A DNA stretch of 64,000 nt, taken from the NCBI RefSeq assembly GCF_027923225.1, contig NZ_BSDI01000016.1, forward strand, positions 1-64,000, written 5' to 3'. The stretch comes from Phytohabitans aurantiacus. Its GTDB lineage: Bacteria > Actinomycetota > Actinomycetes > Mycobacteriales > Micromonosporaceae. How positions within the stretch are numbered: the stretch's first letter is position 1; each line of letters begins with the position of its first letter. The notes beneath the pieces are model-generated. The model did no database searches. It saw nothing but the letters and a program-made list of their open reading frames with translations, and was not told the DNA's origin. Of the stretch, positions 50,458-59,963 are shown one piece after another. Position numbers and translations under genes: made by a program.

Positions 50458-51224
50458 GAGACGATCACCAGTTCCGCGACATGTTCGGTCAGGATTGCTT
50501 GGCCCGCGTCGGGCAGGCCGGCGTCGGTCACCACCGTGTGCGCCTCCTCCAGTGCGGCCATCGAGGAGATGCCCACCGTGCCCCACTTGGTGTGGTCGGC
50601 CAGGACCACGAGGCGTTCGGCCGCGCCGACGAGGGCGCGGTTGGTGTCCGCCTCCATGAGGTTCGGGGTGGTGAAGCCGGCGCGTTCGCTCATCCCGTGC
50701 ACGCCGAGGAAGAGCACATCGAGGTGGAGCGTGCGGATGGCGCCGACGGCGACCGGGCCGACGAGAGCGTCGGACGGCGTGCGCACTCCGCCGGTGAGCA
50801 CGACGGTCTGGTCGGGCCGGCCCGAGCGGTAGAAGATATCGGCGACCGGGATCGAGTTCGTCACCACGGTCAACCCGGCCACGTCGGTGAGCCGCCGAGC
50901 CAGCTCGGCCGTCGTGGTGCCCGCCGACAGCGCGATCGCGATGCCCGGCGTGACGAGTTCGGCGGCTCGGGCGGCGATACCGGCCTTCTCCGCCTGCTGC
51001 CGGATCGACTTCGCCGCGAAGCCGGGCTCGTCGGTGGAGCCCGGCTGCATCGACGTGGCTCCGCCGTGCACCTTGGCGAGCAGGCCGCGGTCGGCGAGCG
51101 CCTCCAGGTCGCGGCGGATCGTCATGTCCGAGACACCGAACTCGGTGGCGAGATCGGTGACCCGCACGCCGCCGGTGGCCCGGACGCGGTCGAGGATGGC
51201 GGCCTGACGCTGCGGTGCCAGCAT
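50454..51224 (-). CDS. DeoR-family transcriptional regulator
   Basis: The 256-residue protein begins APQRQAAILDRVRATGGVRV, the DeoR-type winged helix, with DLATEFGVSDMTIRRDLEAL as the recognition helix. The sugar-phosphate effector domain of the NagB/RPI type follows, with AGTTTAELARRL and TNSIPVADIF. DeoR regulators are repressors released by a phosphorylated sugar, here probably a galactose metabolite. It lies between the beta-galactosidase and galT genes, overlapping both (TGATG and ATGA). Confidence 0.9.
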
Positions 51225-53191
51225 CAGCCCTCCCGGAGAACGGCGACGGATCCGGCGTCGAGCCGGCCCGCCCACGGTGCGCCGGTGAGCAGGTCGGTGC
51301 CGGTCGCGTCGACCGTCGCGACCGCGTCGCCGTGGTTGAAGAGGAAGAGGTACGAGCGGCCGTCGGCGTGCCGGCGACGCACGGCCTCCACATCGGACGG
51401 CACCGGATGCGCCGGCGCGGCGCCGGCCTGGGCCGCCACCGAGGCGAGCAGCGCGCCCAACGCGGGGTCGGTGAGGCGCGTGCTGAGGTACCAGGCGGCG
51501 CCGCGCCTGGTGACGGCGGGGCCGCCGGCCACCGGGCCGTCCGCGTAGCGTGCGACCACGTCGGCGCCGTCGGCGTGCATGGCCTCCGTCCACACGGCTC
51601 CAGCTGTACCGTCATCGAGCCGCACCTCGTCGCCGGGGCGCAGCGGGTAGAACTCCTCGACCCGCACGCCCAGCAGCTCCGAGAACGCCCCCGGCAGCGG
51701 CGCCGGCCGCACCTTGTCGTACTCGTCCACCAGCCCGCTGTACGGTCCGACGACGAGCGTGCCGCCACCCTCCACATAGGAGCGCATGTTGGCGGCGTCG
51801 TTGTCGGTGACCGCGTACAGGGAAGGCGCCACCACGAGCCGGTACCCGGACAGGTCGGCGCCGGGCTGCGCCACGTCGGCCGTGATGCCGGCGCGCCACA
51901 GCGCCGCGTGCCAGCGAGTGATCTCCGCGAACGCGACCATGGCGGTGCTGGGCTGGTTCTCCGCCTCCTGCGCCCACGCGCTGGAGTAGTCCAGCAGCAC
52001 GGCCACGTCGGCGACCGTACGCGAACCCTCCACTTCGGACAGCTTGGCCAGGTGCCCGCCGAGCGTCACCACCTCGCGCCAGACCTTCGAGTCGGTGCCG
52101 GCGTGCGGCACCATCGCCGAGTGCCACTTCTCCGAGCCGGCACGGCTGGCCCGCCACTGGAAGAACAGCGCGCCCTCGGAGCCGCGCGCGACGTGCCCGA
52201 GGCTGTCGCGGATCAGCTGGCGCGGCGCCTTGGCCAGGTTGTGCGGCTGCCAGTTGACCGCGCTCGTGGAGTGCTCCATGAGCAGCCACGGCGCGCCACC
52301 GGCCAGCGAACGCGTGAAGTCGGCGGCGAACGCCACCTGCGCCGGCCCCTCGCGAGGGTCGTCGGCGAGCAGGTAGTGGTCGTTCGACGCGAGCCGGTCG
52401 GGGCCGGTCAGCTCCCGCCCCCAGGCCCAGTAGTCGAGGTTGAAGCAGGACGACGCCATCAGGTTGGTAGTGATGGTCACGCCGGGTGAGAGCTTCTGGA
52501 TCAGGTCGCGCTCGGCGATGAAGTTGGCCAGGTGCTCGTCGGAGCTGAACCGCTTGAAGTCCAGCACCTGGCAGGGGTTGGACGACGTGGTGGTGGCGCG
52601 TGGCGGCTGCACCTGGGCCCAGTCGGTGTACGTCTGCGACCAGAACGCCGTGCCCCAGGCATCGTTCAGCCCGTCGAGACTCTGATACCTGGCGCGCAGC
52701 CAGCCGCGGAACGCCTCGGCGGTCACGTCGCAGTAGCAGTGGGCGTTGGCGCAGGCGTACTCGTTGTGCACGTGCCACATCGCGATCGCCGGGTGGTCGT
52801 GGTACCGCCGGGCGAGCTGCTCGGTCATCCGGATGGCGGCCTGCCGGTACACCGGGGAGCTGGGGCAGAACGTCTGGCGGCTGCCGTACGTGAGCCGGCG
52901 CCCGTCCCGCTCGACGGGCATCGCCTCCGGGTGCGCGTGCGAGAACCAGGCGGGCGGGGAGGCGGTGGGGGTGGCGAGGCTGACCTGTACGCCACTGCGG
53001 TGCAGCCCGTCGATGATGCGGTCGAGGCGGTCGAACTCGTACCGCCCCTCGGCCGGCTCCAGCCATGCCCAGGAGAAGATGCCGACGCTGACCAGGTTGA
53101 CCCCGGCCTCGCGCATGAGGGCGAGATCGTCGGCCCAGACCTCTTCGGGCCACTGCTCGGGGTTGTAGTCCCCGCCGTAGTGGAGCGCCAC
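51224..53191 (-). CDS. Beta-galactosidase, glycoside hydrolase family 42
   Basis: The 655-residue GH42 enzyme has the N-terminal barrel starting YGGDYNPEQWPEEVW. The acid/base Glu is in WHVHNEYAC (about residue 143) and the nucleophile Glu in LLMEHSTSAVNW (about 305); middle GATase-like and C-terminal beta domains follow. A Cys cluster (CANAHCYCD) in the barrel is the usual metal site of the family. No signal peptide is seen, so it works on imported galactosides. The start is GTG 53191. It is the first gene of the operon with deoR and galT. Confidence 0.93.
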   Translation of the reverse strand: MALHYGGDYNPEQWPEEVWADDLALMREAGVNLVSVGIFSWAWLEPAEGRYEFDRLDRIIDGLHRSGVQVSLATPTASPPAWFSHAHPEAMPVERDGRRLTYGSRQTFCPSSPVYRQAAIRMTEQLARRYHDHPAIAMWHVHNEYACANAHCYCDVTAEAFRGWLRARYQSLDGLNDAWGTAFWSQTYTDWAQVQPPRATTTSSNPCQVLDFKRFSSDEHLANFIAERDLIQKLSPGVTITTNLMASSCFNLDYWAWGRELTGPDRLASNDHYLLADDPREGPAQVAFAADFTRSLAGGAPWLLMEHSTSAVNWQPHNLAKAPRQLIRDSLGHVARGSEGALFFQWRASRAGSEKWHSAMVPHAGTDSKVWREVVTLGGHLAKLSEVEGSRTVADVAVLLDYSSAWAQEAENQPSTAMVAFAEITRWHAALWRAGITADVAQPGADLSGYRLVVAPSLYAVTDNDAANMRSYVEGGGTLVVGPYSGLVDEYDKVRPAPLPGAFSELLGVRVEEFYPLRPGDEVRLDDGTAGAVWTEAMHADGADVVARYADGPVAGGPAVTRRGAAWYLSTRLTDPALGALLASVAAQAGAAPAHPVPSDVEAVRRRHADGRSYLFLFNHGDAVATVDATGTDLLTGAPWAGRLDAGSVAVLREG

Positions 53192-53251
53192 CAGCTCTCC
53201 TCACACCGCACTAAATCCAACAGACCCGAACAGTACCGCACGTGAGCCCTT

Positions 53252-53878
53252 CTAGACGAGGCCGGCGCGGACGGCGTACAGGGCGGCCTGCGTGCGGTCC
53301 TGAACGTCCAGCTTGCCCAGGATTGCGCTCACGTGCGTCTTCACGGTCTTCTCGGAGAGCGACAGCGAACGGGCGATCTCGCGGTTGGACCGGCCGCGCG
53401 CCACCTCGGCCAGTACCTCCCGCTCCCGCGCGGTCAGGGCCGGCTCGCGGGCCGGTGCGTCGCCGGCGGCGAGGAGCCGGACGACATCCGGGTGCAGCAG
53501 CACGTGCCCGGCGTGTACCGCCCGGATCGCGGCCGCCAGCGCGGACGGGTCCACGTCCTTGTACACGTACCCGGCGGCGCCGGCTCGCACGGCTGGCAGT
53601 ACCGCCGACGGCTCGGTGAAGCTGGTGACGACCAGCACCTTCGGCGGATCGGGGAGCGCCCGGACACGCCGCAGCGCCTCGGTGCCGTCGACTCCCGGCA
53701 TGCGCAGGTCGAGGAGCACGACGTCGGGGCGCAGCCGTTCGACCTGTGACACGCACGTGGCGCCGTCGGACGCCTCGCCCACCACCTGGATGCCGTCCTG
53801 CACGTCGAGGAACGTCCGCAGTCCCTGCCGGACCACGGGGTGATCGTCGACCACCAGTACCCGGATCGGCTCACTCAC
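53252..53878 (-). CDS. NarL/FixJ-family response regulator
   Basis: The 208-residue protein has a receiver domain (DDH acidic pair at residues 10-12, phospho-acceptor Asp in VVLLDLRMPG near 57, Lys in YVYKDVD). A LuxR-type helix-turn-helix follows (SNREIARSLSLSEKTVKTHV) at about residues 160-180. It is the partner of the histidine kinase whose gene overlaps it. The stop lies 60 bp from the divergently placed GH42 start, so each has its own promoter. Confidence 0.93.
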   Translation of the reverse strand: MSEPIRVLVVDDHPVVRQGLRTFLDVQDGIQVVGEASDGATCVSQVERLRPDVVLLDLRMPGVDGTEALRRVRALPDPPKVLVVTSFTEPSAVLPAVRAGAAGYVYKDVDPSALAAAIRAVHAGHVLLHPDVVRLLAAGDAPAREPALTAREREVLAEVARGRSNREIARSLSLSEKTVKTHVSAILGKLDVQDRTQAALYAVRAGLV

Positions 53879-54998
53879 CGGCGGGCACCTCCAGCCGCAC
53901 GGTGGTACCCGAGCCCGGTGCTGACCTGACGCGAAGGCTGCCGCCGGCGGCCGACGCGCGCTCCCGCATCGACGCGAGCCCGAGCCTGCGCGCGGCCTGC
54001 GCCCGGGCGCCCGGGTCGAATCCGCGGCCGTCGTCGGCGACCGTCAGGACGACGCGCCCGTCCCGAGCGGCCAAGTCCACCGACACCGTGGTGGGCTCGC
54101 CGTGCCGGAGGGCGTTGTGCAGCGCCTCCTGCGCGATGCGGTACACCGTCTCCTCCCGCGCGGCGGTGAGCCTCGGCACCGGCGTACCCGTGAACGTGAC
54201 GGTCGCCTTGTGCACCCGATCCAGCAGGTCCGCCTGCTTGCGCAGCGCCGCGTCGAGCCCGTCGCCGGCCAGGTCGACCGGGCGCAGGCCGATCAGGACG
54301 GCGTGCAGCTCCTCCACGGCTTCGGCGGCGAGCTGGCGTACCGTCGCGAGCTGCGCCGCGCCCCGCGCCGGATCGCGCTCCACGACGGTGGCGGCCGCCT
54401 CCGCCGTCAGCCGCAGGCTGAAGAGCTTCTGGGTGACCGCGTCGTGCAGCTCCCGCGCGATCCGGTTGCGTTCCTCCATGATGGACAGTTCGCGGCTGCG
54501 CTCGTACAGGCGCGCGTTGACGATCGCGATCGCCGCGTGCCCGGCCAGCAGGCGCAGCAGCTCCTCGTCTTCGGCCGTGAACCCGCCCGGTGACTGCTTG
54601 TTGGCGAGGAAGATCTCGCCCAGGATCTCGTCGCCGTCCACGATCGGCATGCCGAGGAAGTCGGTCAGCTCCGGGTGGGCCCGCGGCCACCAGCCGAACT
54701 GCGGATGGGTCCGGATGTCGGCCAGCCGCACCGCTTCCGGCGAGCACAGCATCTGCCCGAGTACCCCGTGCTGCTTGGGTGGCGGGCCGATCGCGCGCCA
54801 CTGCTCGTCGGTGAGGCCGTCGGCGAGGAACTCACCGAAGCCGCCGCTGCGGTCCGGCACGCCCAGCGCGGCGTACCGCGCGTCGAGCAGCCGGCGCGCC
54901 GAGGTGAGGATCGTCTGTAGCACCTCGCGCACCGACAGATGGGCGGTGACCGCCAGCACCGCGGCGCTGACCTCGCGCAGCTCGTCCCGATCGCGCAC
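53871..54998 (-). CDS. GAF-domain histidine kinase (NarL partner)
   Basis: The 375-residue cytoplasmic kinase has a GAF domain (residues about 17-165), a HisKA_3 dimerisation helix with the phospho-accepting His in ERNRIARELHDAVTQ (about residue 185), and a HATPase domain with TVADDGRGFDPG and RLGLASMRERA. It lacks membrane helices. GTG 54998 is used; TAGCGT lies 6 nt upstream, so the transcript may be leaderless. It overlaps the response regulator gene by 8 nt, forming a two-component unit. Confidence 0.93.
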   Translation of the reverse strand: MRDRDELREVSAAVLAVTAHLSVREVLQTILTSARRLLDARYAALGVPDRSGGFGEFLADGLTDEQWRAIGPPPKQHGVLGQMLCSPEAVRLADIRTHPQFGWWPRAHPELTDFLGMPIVDGDEILGEIFLANKQSPGGFTAEDEELLRLLAGHAAIAIVNARLYERSRELSIMEERNRIARELHDAVTQKLFSLRLTAEAAATVVERDPARGAAQLATVRQLAAEAVEELHAVLIGLRPVDLAGDGLDAALRKQADLLDRVHKATVTFTGTPVPRLTAAREETVYRIAQEALHNALRHGEPTTVSVDLAARDGRVVLTVADDGRGFDPGARAQAARRLGLASMRERASAAGGSLRVRSAPGSGTTVRLEVPAGE

Positions 54999-55100
54999 GC
55001 CTCCACGCTACCCACCGTGAAGATCCGCGTACGTGGTCCTAGGGCTAAAGACCTAGGCGGCGCCCGTCCGTGGCCCGATGGCGGGCCCCGCGGGCCGCCA

Positions 55101-55106
55101 TAGCGT
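55101..55106 (+). promoter_or_regulatory. Leaderless -10 box of the SDR gene
   Basis: TAGCGT lies 7 nt before ATG 55114 with no ribosome binding site. Confidence 0.5.
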
Positions 55107-55113
55107 CGTTGAC

Positions 55114-55806
55114 ATGGCTGGAGCAATCATCACCGGGGCTTCCCGAGGGCTTGGGTTGGCGCTCGCACACGGGCTCGCGGCGCAGGGATGGCGCCTGGTC
55201 ATCGACGGCCGCGACGCCGACGCGCTGGCCGAGGCGGCCGCTGGCATCCCGCACGACGTGACCGCGCTGGCCGGCGACGTCACCGACCCGGCGCACCGGG
55301 CCGCGCTGGTCGAGGCCGCACACCGGATCGGAGGCGCGGACCTCCTGGTCAACAACGCCGGCATCCTCGGGCCGAGCCCGCAGCCGGCGCTCGCCGACTA
55401 CCCGCTCGACGCCCTGCGCGAGGTCTACGAGGTCAACGTCGTGGCGCCGCTCGCGCTCACCCAGCTCGCCCTGCCGGGCCTGCGGGTACACAAGGGCGCC
55501 ATCGTCAACGTCACCTCCGACGCGGCGGTCGAGGGGTACACCGGCTGGGGCGGCTACGGCTCGGCGAAGGCGGCCGTCGAGCAGGCGAGCCGGGTGCTGG
55601 CCGCTGAAGAGCCGGCGCTGCGCGTGTGGTGGGTCGACCCGGGCGACCTGCGCACCCGGATGCACCAGCAGGCGTTCCCCGGCGAAGACATCAGCGACCG
55701 CCCGGAACCCGCCACGGTGGTGCCCGCGTTCCTCAGACTGCTCGCGGACCGGCCACCGTCGGGGCGGATAAAGCTGGCTGATCTGTTCACCCCGGCGGAC
55801 CTGTGA
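55114..55806 (+). CDS. Short-chain dehydrogenase/reductase
   Basis: The 230-residue protein has the Rossmann motif TGASRGLGLALAHG (residue about 7), NNAG in LLVNNAGILG, and the catalytic Ser/Tyr/Lys set: TSDAAVEGYTGWGGYGSAK with the Tyr-x3-Lys at YGSAK. It is NAD(P)-dependent; the substrate is unknown. The start is ATG 55114. The stop overlaps the QueA-like gene (GTGA), so the two proteins are made together, an arrangement that recurs in actinomycetes. Confidence 0.9.
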   Translation: MAGAIITGASRGLGLALAHGLAAQGWRLVIDGRDADALAEAAAGIPHDVTALAGDVTDPAHRAALVEAAHRIGGADLLVNNAGILGPSPQPALADYPLDALREVYEVNVVAPLALTQLALPGLRVHKGAIVNVTSDAAVEGYTGWGGYGSAKAAVEQASRVLAAEEPALRVWWVDPGDLRTRMHQQAFPGEDISDRPEPATVVPAFLRLLADRPPSGRIKLADLFTPADL

Positions 55807-56819
55807 GGTTCACGCTCCCCACCGACCTGGAGGCGCACGAGCCGCCGGAGGCGCGCGGGCTGGCCCGCGACGGCGTACGGCTGCTCGTCGGCGAGGTGTC
55901 CACCGGTGCGATCAGCCATCACCGGTTCACGGACCTGCCGGACGTGCTGCGGGCCGGCGACGTGCTCGTGGTCAACACCTCCGGCACGCTCCCGGCGGCG
56001 GTACAGGTCGTGGGTGCCGGATTGGCCGTGCACTTCTCCACCGGCTTGGCGGGCGGCGAGTGGCTGGTCGAGCTGCGCAGCACGGACGGCAAGGCCAGCA
56101 AGCCGTACCACGGGGGCGTCGCCGGGCAACGACTGCCGTTGCCCGGCGGCGGGGCGGTCACCTTGCGGGAGCGGTACTCGCGGGACCGGCTGTGGCGAGC
56201 CACAGTGGACAGTGGCGGCGGCTCGGTGACGGCGTTCCTGCGCCGGTACGGCCAGCCGATCCGGTACTCCTACGTGCCCCGCCCCTGGCCACTCCCGTAC
56301 TACCAGACCGTGTTCGCCACCGAGCCGGGCAGCGCGGAGATGCCCAGTGCCGCGCGCCCCTTCAGCGAGCACCTCGTGACCCGGCTGGTCGCGGCGGGCG
56401 TGCTGATCGCACCGGTACTCCTACACGCCGGCGTCGCGTCACCCGAGGCGCACGAACGCCCGTACCCGGAGTGGTTCGACGTCTCCGCGACGACCGCGCG
56501 CGTGGTGGCCGAGGCGCGCGCGGCGGGTCGCCGGATCATCGCGGTCGGCACGACCGCCGTACGCGCGCTGGAGAGCGCGGTCGGCGCGGACGGGGTACCG
56601 CGCGCGTCCAGCGGCTGGACCGATCTCGTGGTGACGGTGGATCATGGGGTGCGCGTGGTCGACGGCCTGCTGACCGGCTTCCACGAGCCGCGCGCCTCGC
56701 ACCTGGACCTGCTGGAGACGATCGCCGGCAGCCCGCTGCTCGACGCGATGTACGAGGAAGCACTCCGATCCCGCTACCTGTGGCACGAGTTCGGCGACAC
56801 CAACCTGATCCTCCCCTAG
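55803..56819 (+). CDS. QueA-like S-adenosylmethionine:tRNA ribosyltransferase-isomerase
   Basis: The 338-residue protein has the QueA fold. It starts RFTLPTDLEAHEPPEARGLARDG, then the motif LRAGDVLVVNTSGTLPA, the central GVLIAPVLLHAGVASPEAHE, and the C-terminal motif GLLTGFHEPRASHLDLL. QueA makes epoxyqueuosine in tRNA in queuosine producers. Since most actinomycetes lack the queuosine pathway, these homologues may do something else. The GTG at 55803 overlaps the SDR stop. Its own stop shares CTAG with the convergent GT2 gene. Confidence 0.82.
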   Translation: MRFTLPTDLEAHEPPEARGLARDGVRLLVGEVSTGAISHHRFTDLPDVLRAGDVLVVNTSGTLPAAVQVVGAGLAVHFSTGLAGGEWLVELRSTDGKASKPYHGGVAGQRLPLPGGGAVTLRERYSRDRLWRATVDSGGGSVTAFLRRYGQPIRYSYVPRPWPLPYYQTVFATEPGSAEMPSAARPFSEHLVTRLVAAGVLIAPVLLHAGVASPEAHERPYPEWFDVSATTARVVAEARAAGRRIIAVGTTAVRALESAVGADGVPRASSGWTDLVVTVDHGVRVVDGLLTGFHEPRASHLDLLETIAGSPLLDAMYEEALRSRYLWHEFGDTNLILP

Positions 56820-57721
56820 ATTCCCCTGCCCCTCTTGTGGAGGGCGTTCAAGACGTTTTCCACCTTTACCGTGCCCGTCATCGCGGCCAGTGCGATGGCG
56901 GCCCGCGGCTCCCGCCAGTTGGCGCGCACCGCCTCCCGCGTCCAGCGCCAGGCGGCCGAGCGGTTGCCGGTGGCCGCCGACCAGCAGGCCAGCTGGCCGT
57001 AGACCCGAGCGGCGCCGGGCGGGCAGCCGCGGATCTCCGGGTGCCGAGCCATCATCCAGCGCAGCGACGAGATCTTCGTGGCGTACTCGTACGCGTAATG
57101 CGAGGACCGCCCCCACAGCACCCGTACCAGCGGCTGGTCGACATGCGTGATGGGCGACCGCCGCGCGGCGCGCAGCAGCAGGTCCCAGTCCTCGTTCTGG
57201 CTGCCCGGCGCATCCTCCGCGACCAGGCCGAGCCGCGCGGAGTCGACCAGCGCGCTCCGCCGGATGAGGAAGCTCGACGAGTGCAGCATCGACATCCGCG
57301 AGCGGGCGAGGTGGTCCACGGTCACCGCGTCGCAGCCGGCGAGGCGCGGCGTGTGCCGCCCGTTGTACTCCACCTCGATCGCACACGTCGCAAACTCGCC
57401 ATCGCCGAGCGCCGCGACCTGGTGCCGCAGCTTGTCGGGCGCCCACTGGTCGTCGTCGTCGCAGAACGCCACGAGATCGGTGTCCAGGGCCAGGATGCCG
57501 GTGTTGCGGGCACCGGCGAGGCCGGGCGTACGCCAGTTCGCGGCGACGAGCACCGGTACGCCTTCGGTGGTGGAGAGCAGGTAGTCCGGCTCGGACTGGT
57601 CGTGTACCACGACGACGCGCAGCCGACCCGGATAGTTCTGGTCCCGGACGCTCGAAAGGGCGCGGCGCAGCAGCTTCGGGCGGTTGCGGGTCGGGATGAC
57701 GACGCCGACAGAGGGTGTCAT
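56816..57721 (-). CDS. Family 2 glycosyltransferase
   Basis: The 301-residue GT-A-fold enzyme starts SVGVVIPTRNRPKLLRRALS, with the DXD-type motif FCDDDDQWAPDKL near residue 90 and a C-terminal ED-like NEDWDLLLRAARRSP. It transfers a sugar to a growing glycan. The stop codon shares CTAG with queA's stop. The ATG at 57721 overlaps the sulfotransferase stop (ATGA), so they form a two-gene unit in the sulfated-glycan region. Confidence 0.9.
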   Translation of the reverse strand: MTPSVGVVIPTRNRPKLLRRALSSVRDQNYPGRLRVVVVHDQSEPDYLLSTTEGVPVLVAANWRTPGLAGARNTGILALDTDLVAFCDDDDQWAPDKLRHQVAALGDGEFATCAIEVEYNGRHTPRLAGCDAVTVDHLARSRMSMLHSSSFLIRRSALVDSARLGLVAEDAPGSQNEDWDLLLRAARRSPITHVDQPLVRVLWGRSSHYAYEYATKISSLRWMMARHPEIRGCPPGAARVYGQLACWSAATGNRSAAWRWTREAVRANWREPRAAIALAAMTGTVKVENVLNALHKRGRGI

Positions 57722-58653
57722 CGGCTCGACCTCAACGGGTACCCGTAGGCGCGCAGCAGCGGCGCGCACACGGCGCCCACCAGCCTGCGCTGGCTCGTCG
57801 GCAGCGCGCTGCGCCAGGTGTCGTCGCGGCGCAGCGGTACCTGGCCCACGGTGAAGCGCATCGGGTTGCCGGCGGCGCTGTGCACCGGCTTGAGCTCGGC
57901 GTGCTCCTCGGTGACGAAGTCGAGGTCGGCGGTCGACACGTCCAGCCCGGCGAACCCGGCCAGCTCCTGAAGCCCGCGGCGCGGGTCGGCGACGAAGTGC
58001 TCGTACCGCACCCGGCGCACCGGCACGCCTCGCCGCGAGAGCAGGCCGAACGCCGCGTTGTGCGCGTTCCACAGCATCGCCGAGCGGGCGGGGGAGTACC
58101 GGGTCATCTCGGCGCCGCCACCGGCCTCGGGCCGCGCCACGGTCTTGGTCCACGAGTACGCGACGCCGCGCGCGTCCCGGACCACGTGCACGACGCGCAG
58201 GTCGAGCGCGCGGGACCAGCGCAGGCAGTGCGCGAGCGCGCTGTGCTTGGAAGAGTCGATGACCACGCTGGCCCCCGACACCGTGGCCGCCGCCTCGTAG
58301 ATCGCGGAGTAGTAGCCGGCGTACTCCTCGATCAGCTCGACGTGGTCCTCGGGCAGCCGAGCAGCGGCCAGCCGGGGGATGTGGCGGGTACGTTCGACGG
58401 TCTCCCGCAGGGCGAGGACCCGGTACACGTCGACCTGATGCCAACCGCCGAACGCCCGCTCGCCGACCGCGTCCCAGAAGTCGCACGCCGAGAACGCCGC
58501 CCCGCAGCCGCACCGTTCGTCGTCGCGGATGTCGCGCTGCCAGAGGTGCACGACCTCGCCCAACGCGCACATCCCGGGAAGTTCGCCTAGCAGGCGCTCG
58601 ATCAGCGTGGTCCCGCTGCGGCCCAACCCGCCGATATACAGCACCCGTGCCAC
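57718..58653 (-). CDS. Sulfotransferase (PAPS-dependent)
   Basis: The 311-residue protein has the PAPS 5'-phosphosulfate loop LGRSGTTLIERLLGE (about residue 10) and the 3'-phosphate motif VVHVVRDARGVAYSWTK (about 150). It probably sulfates a carbohydrate or lipid made by the neighbouring glycosyltransferases. GTG 58653 is supported by a GGAGA site 4 nt upstream. The upstream region is shared with the divergent WecG/TagA gene (58 bp). Confidence 0.85.
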   Translation of the reverse strand: MARVLYIGGLGRSGTTLIERLLGELPGMCALGEVVHLWQRDIRDDERCGCGAAFSACDFWDAVGERAFGGWHQVDVYRVLALRETVERTRHIPRLAAARLPEDHVELIEEYAGYYSAIYEAAATVSGASVVIDSSKHSALAHCLRWSRALDLRVVHVVRDARGVAYSWTKTVARPEAGGGAEMTRYSPARSAMLWNAHNAAFGLLSRRGVPVRRVRYEHFVADPRRGLQELAGFAGLDVSTADLDFVTEEHAELKPVHSAAGNPMRFTVGQVPLRRDDTWRSALPTSQRRLVGAVCAPLLRAYGYPLRSSR

Positions 58654-58711
58654 TTTTCTCCACCTTCGCTCGTTCTGTCCATATAACGAACGATCAAGGA
58701 CTAGGACCGGT

Positions 58712-59482
58712 ATGTCCGAGCGAATAGTGTTGGATGGCATCGAGATCGACGCCCTCACCGAAGGCGAGGTCGTCGCGCGGGTCCGGGAGGCGCTGGACCG
58801 GGGTGAGGGCGGCCGGATCGTCACGCCCAACGTCGACATCCTGCGGCAGGCGGGTACCGACCCGGAGGTGCGCGACTATCTCGACGACGCCACGGTGGTG
58901 GTCGCCGACGGCGCGCCGCTGGTATGGGCGAGCAAGCTCGCCGGCACGCCCCTGCCCGAACGCGTGGCCGGCTCCGACCTGATCTGGTCGCTCTCCGCCG
59001 GCCTCGGCCAGGACGGCCGGTCGGTCTACGTGCTGGGCGGCGAGCCGGCCGATCCGGGGTTCATCGACGGCGCCGGGCGGGCCGCCGCCGAACTGGCCGC
59101 CGCGTCCCCCGGCCTGCGCATAGCCGGCTGGCGCAGCCCCGACTACGGGTTCGAGCGGGACTGGTACGCGCTCTCCTCGGTGTGCGGCGAGGTGATCGAG
59201 GCCAAGCCCGACCTCGTGTACGTGGGTATCGGCTTTCCCAAGCAGGAGTGGCTGATCTCGCTGCTGCGCCCGGAACTGCCGTTCACGTGGTTCCTCGGGT
59301 GCGGTGCGGCGGTCAACTTCGTCACCGGTGACCAGGAGCGGGCGCCACGGTGGATGCAGCGTTCCGGGTTGGAGTGGGCACACCGGCTGAGCAACGAGCC
59401 ACGCCGGCTGGCCGGCCGCTACCTGCGCCACGACGCCCCGTACGCCCTACGCCTACTCGCCTCCAAAGCCGCCGGCCGCTAA
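58712..59482 (+). CDS. WecG/TagA/CpsF-family glycosyltransferase
   Basis: The 256-residue enzyme is of the GT26 type that transfers N-acetylmannosamine or similar sugars in wall teichoic acid and exopolysaccharide synthesis. It contains TPNVDILRQAGTDPE, ADGAPLVWASKL, and the conserved GIGFPKQEWLI (about residue 173). The ATG at 58712 has no strong ribosome binding site. It is divergent from the sulfotransferase/GT2 genes and followed by the 790-bp repeat island. Confidence 0.88.
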   Translation: MSERIVLDGIEIDALTEGEVVARVREALDRGEGGRIVTPNVDILRQAGTDPEVRDYLDDATVVVADGAPLVWASKLAGTPLPERVAGSDLIWSLSAGLGQDGRSVYVLGGEPADPGFIDGAGRAAAELAAASPGLRIAGWRSPDYGFERDWYALSSVCGEVIEAKPDLVYVGIGFPKQEWLISLLRPELPFTWFLGCGAAVNFVTGDQERAPRWMQRSGLEWAHRLSNEPRRLAGRYLRHDAPYALRLLASKAAGR

Positions 59483-59682
59483 CGACCTATTCCAACGAAG
59501 ACCTGATCCAACCCATGATCTGAGCTACCGCGACGCCCGTCGTGGCGCAGGCCGTTGCTCCCGCAGCCTCACCCTCCGCGCCAGTCACGCTCAAATCCCT
59601 GATCTTGTCGCCTCATGGGCGCTCGGACAGGGGATTTCGCTGCGCACCCGGCGACACGCCGTGTCGCCACCCCCTCTGCGCC

Positions 59683-59760
59683 GATCAAGGCCGAACGCAC
59701 GCGGTTGGATCGCTTTTCCGCGTGCATTCGCCCTTGATCGTTGCGCTTTTCCTTGATCGG
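59683..59760. repeat. Dispersed palindromic repeat, copy B
   Basis: Left arm gatcaaggccgaacgcacgc and right arm gcattcgcccttgatc (core 59683-59739) pair with two mismatches around ttggatcgctttt. An accessory half at 59736-59760 ends ccttgatcgg. Orientation is opposite to copies A and C. Confidence 0.85.
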
Positions 59761-59963
59761 CGCCGTTCGGGCGCTGCGGTTCGCGCGGCCACCGCCGCCC
59801 GCGTCACGCGGCGGCGCTCCCACCCCTCCTTCTCGCCGATCTTGCACTGGTCATGTCCCATTCCGGGCATTCCGCCATGACAAGTGCAAGATCAGCGTGG
59901 CGAGCGCACGCGTCGCCGCGCCCTGCGCGGTGCGCCCTGCGCGGTGCGCGGTGCGCGGTGCGC

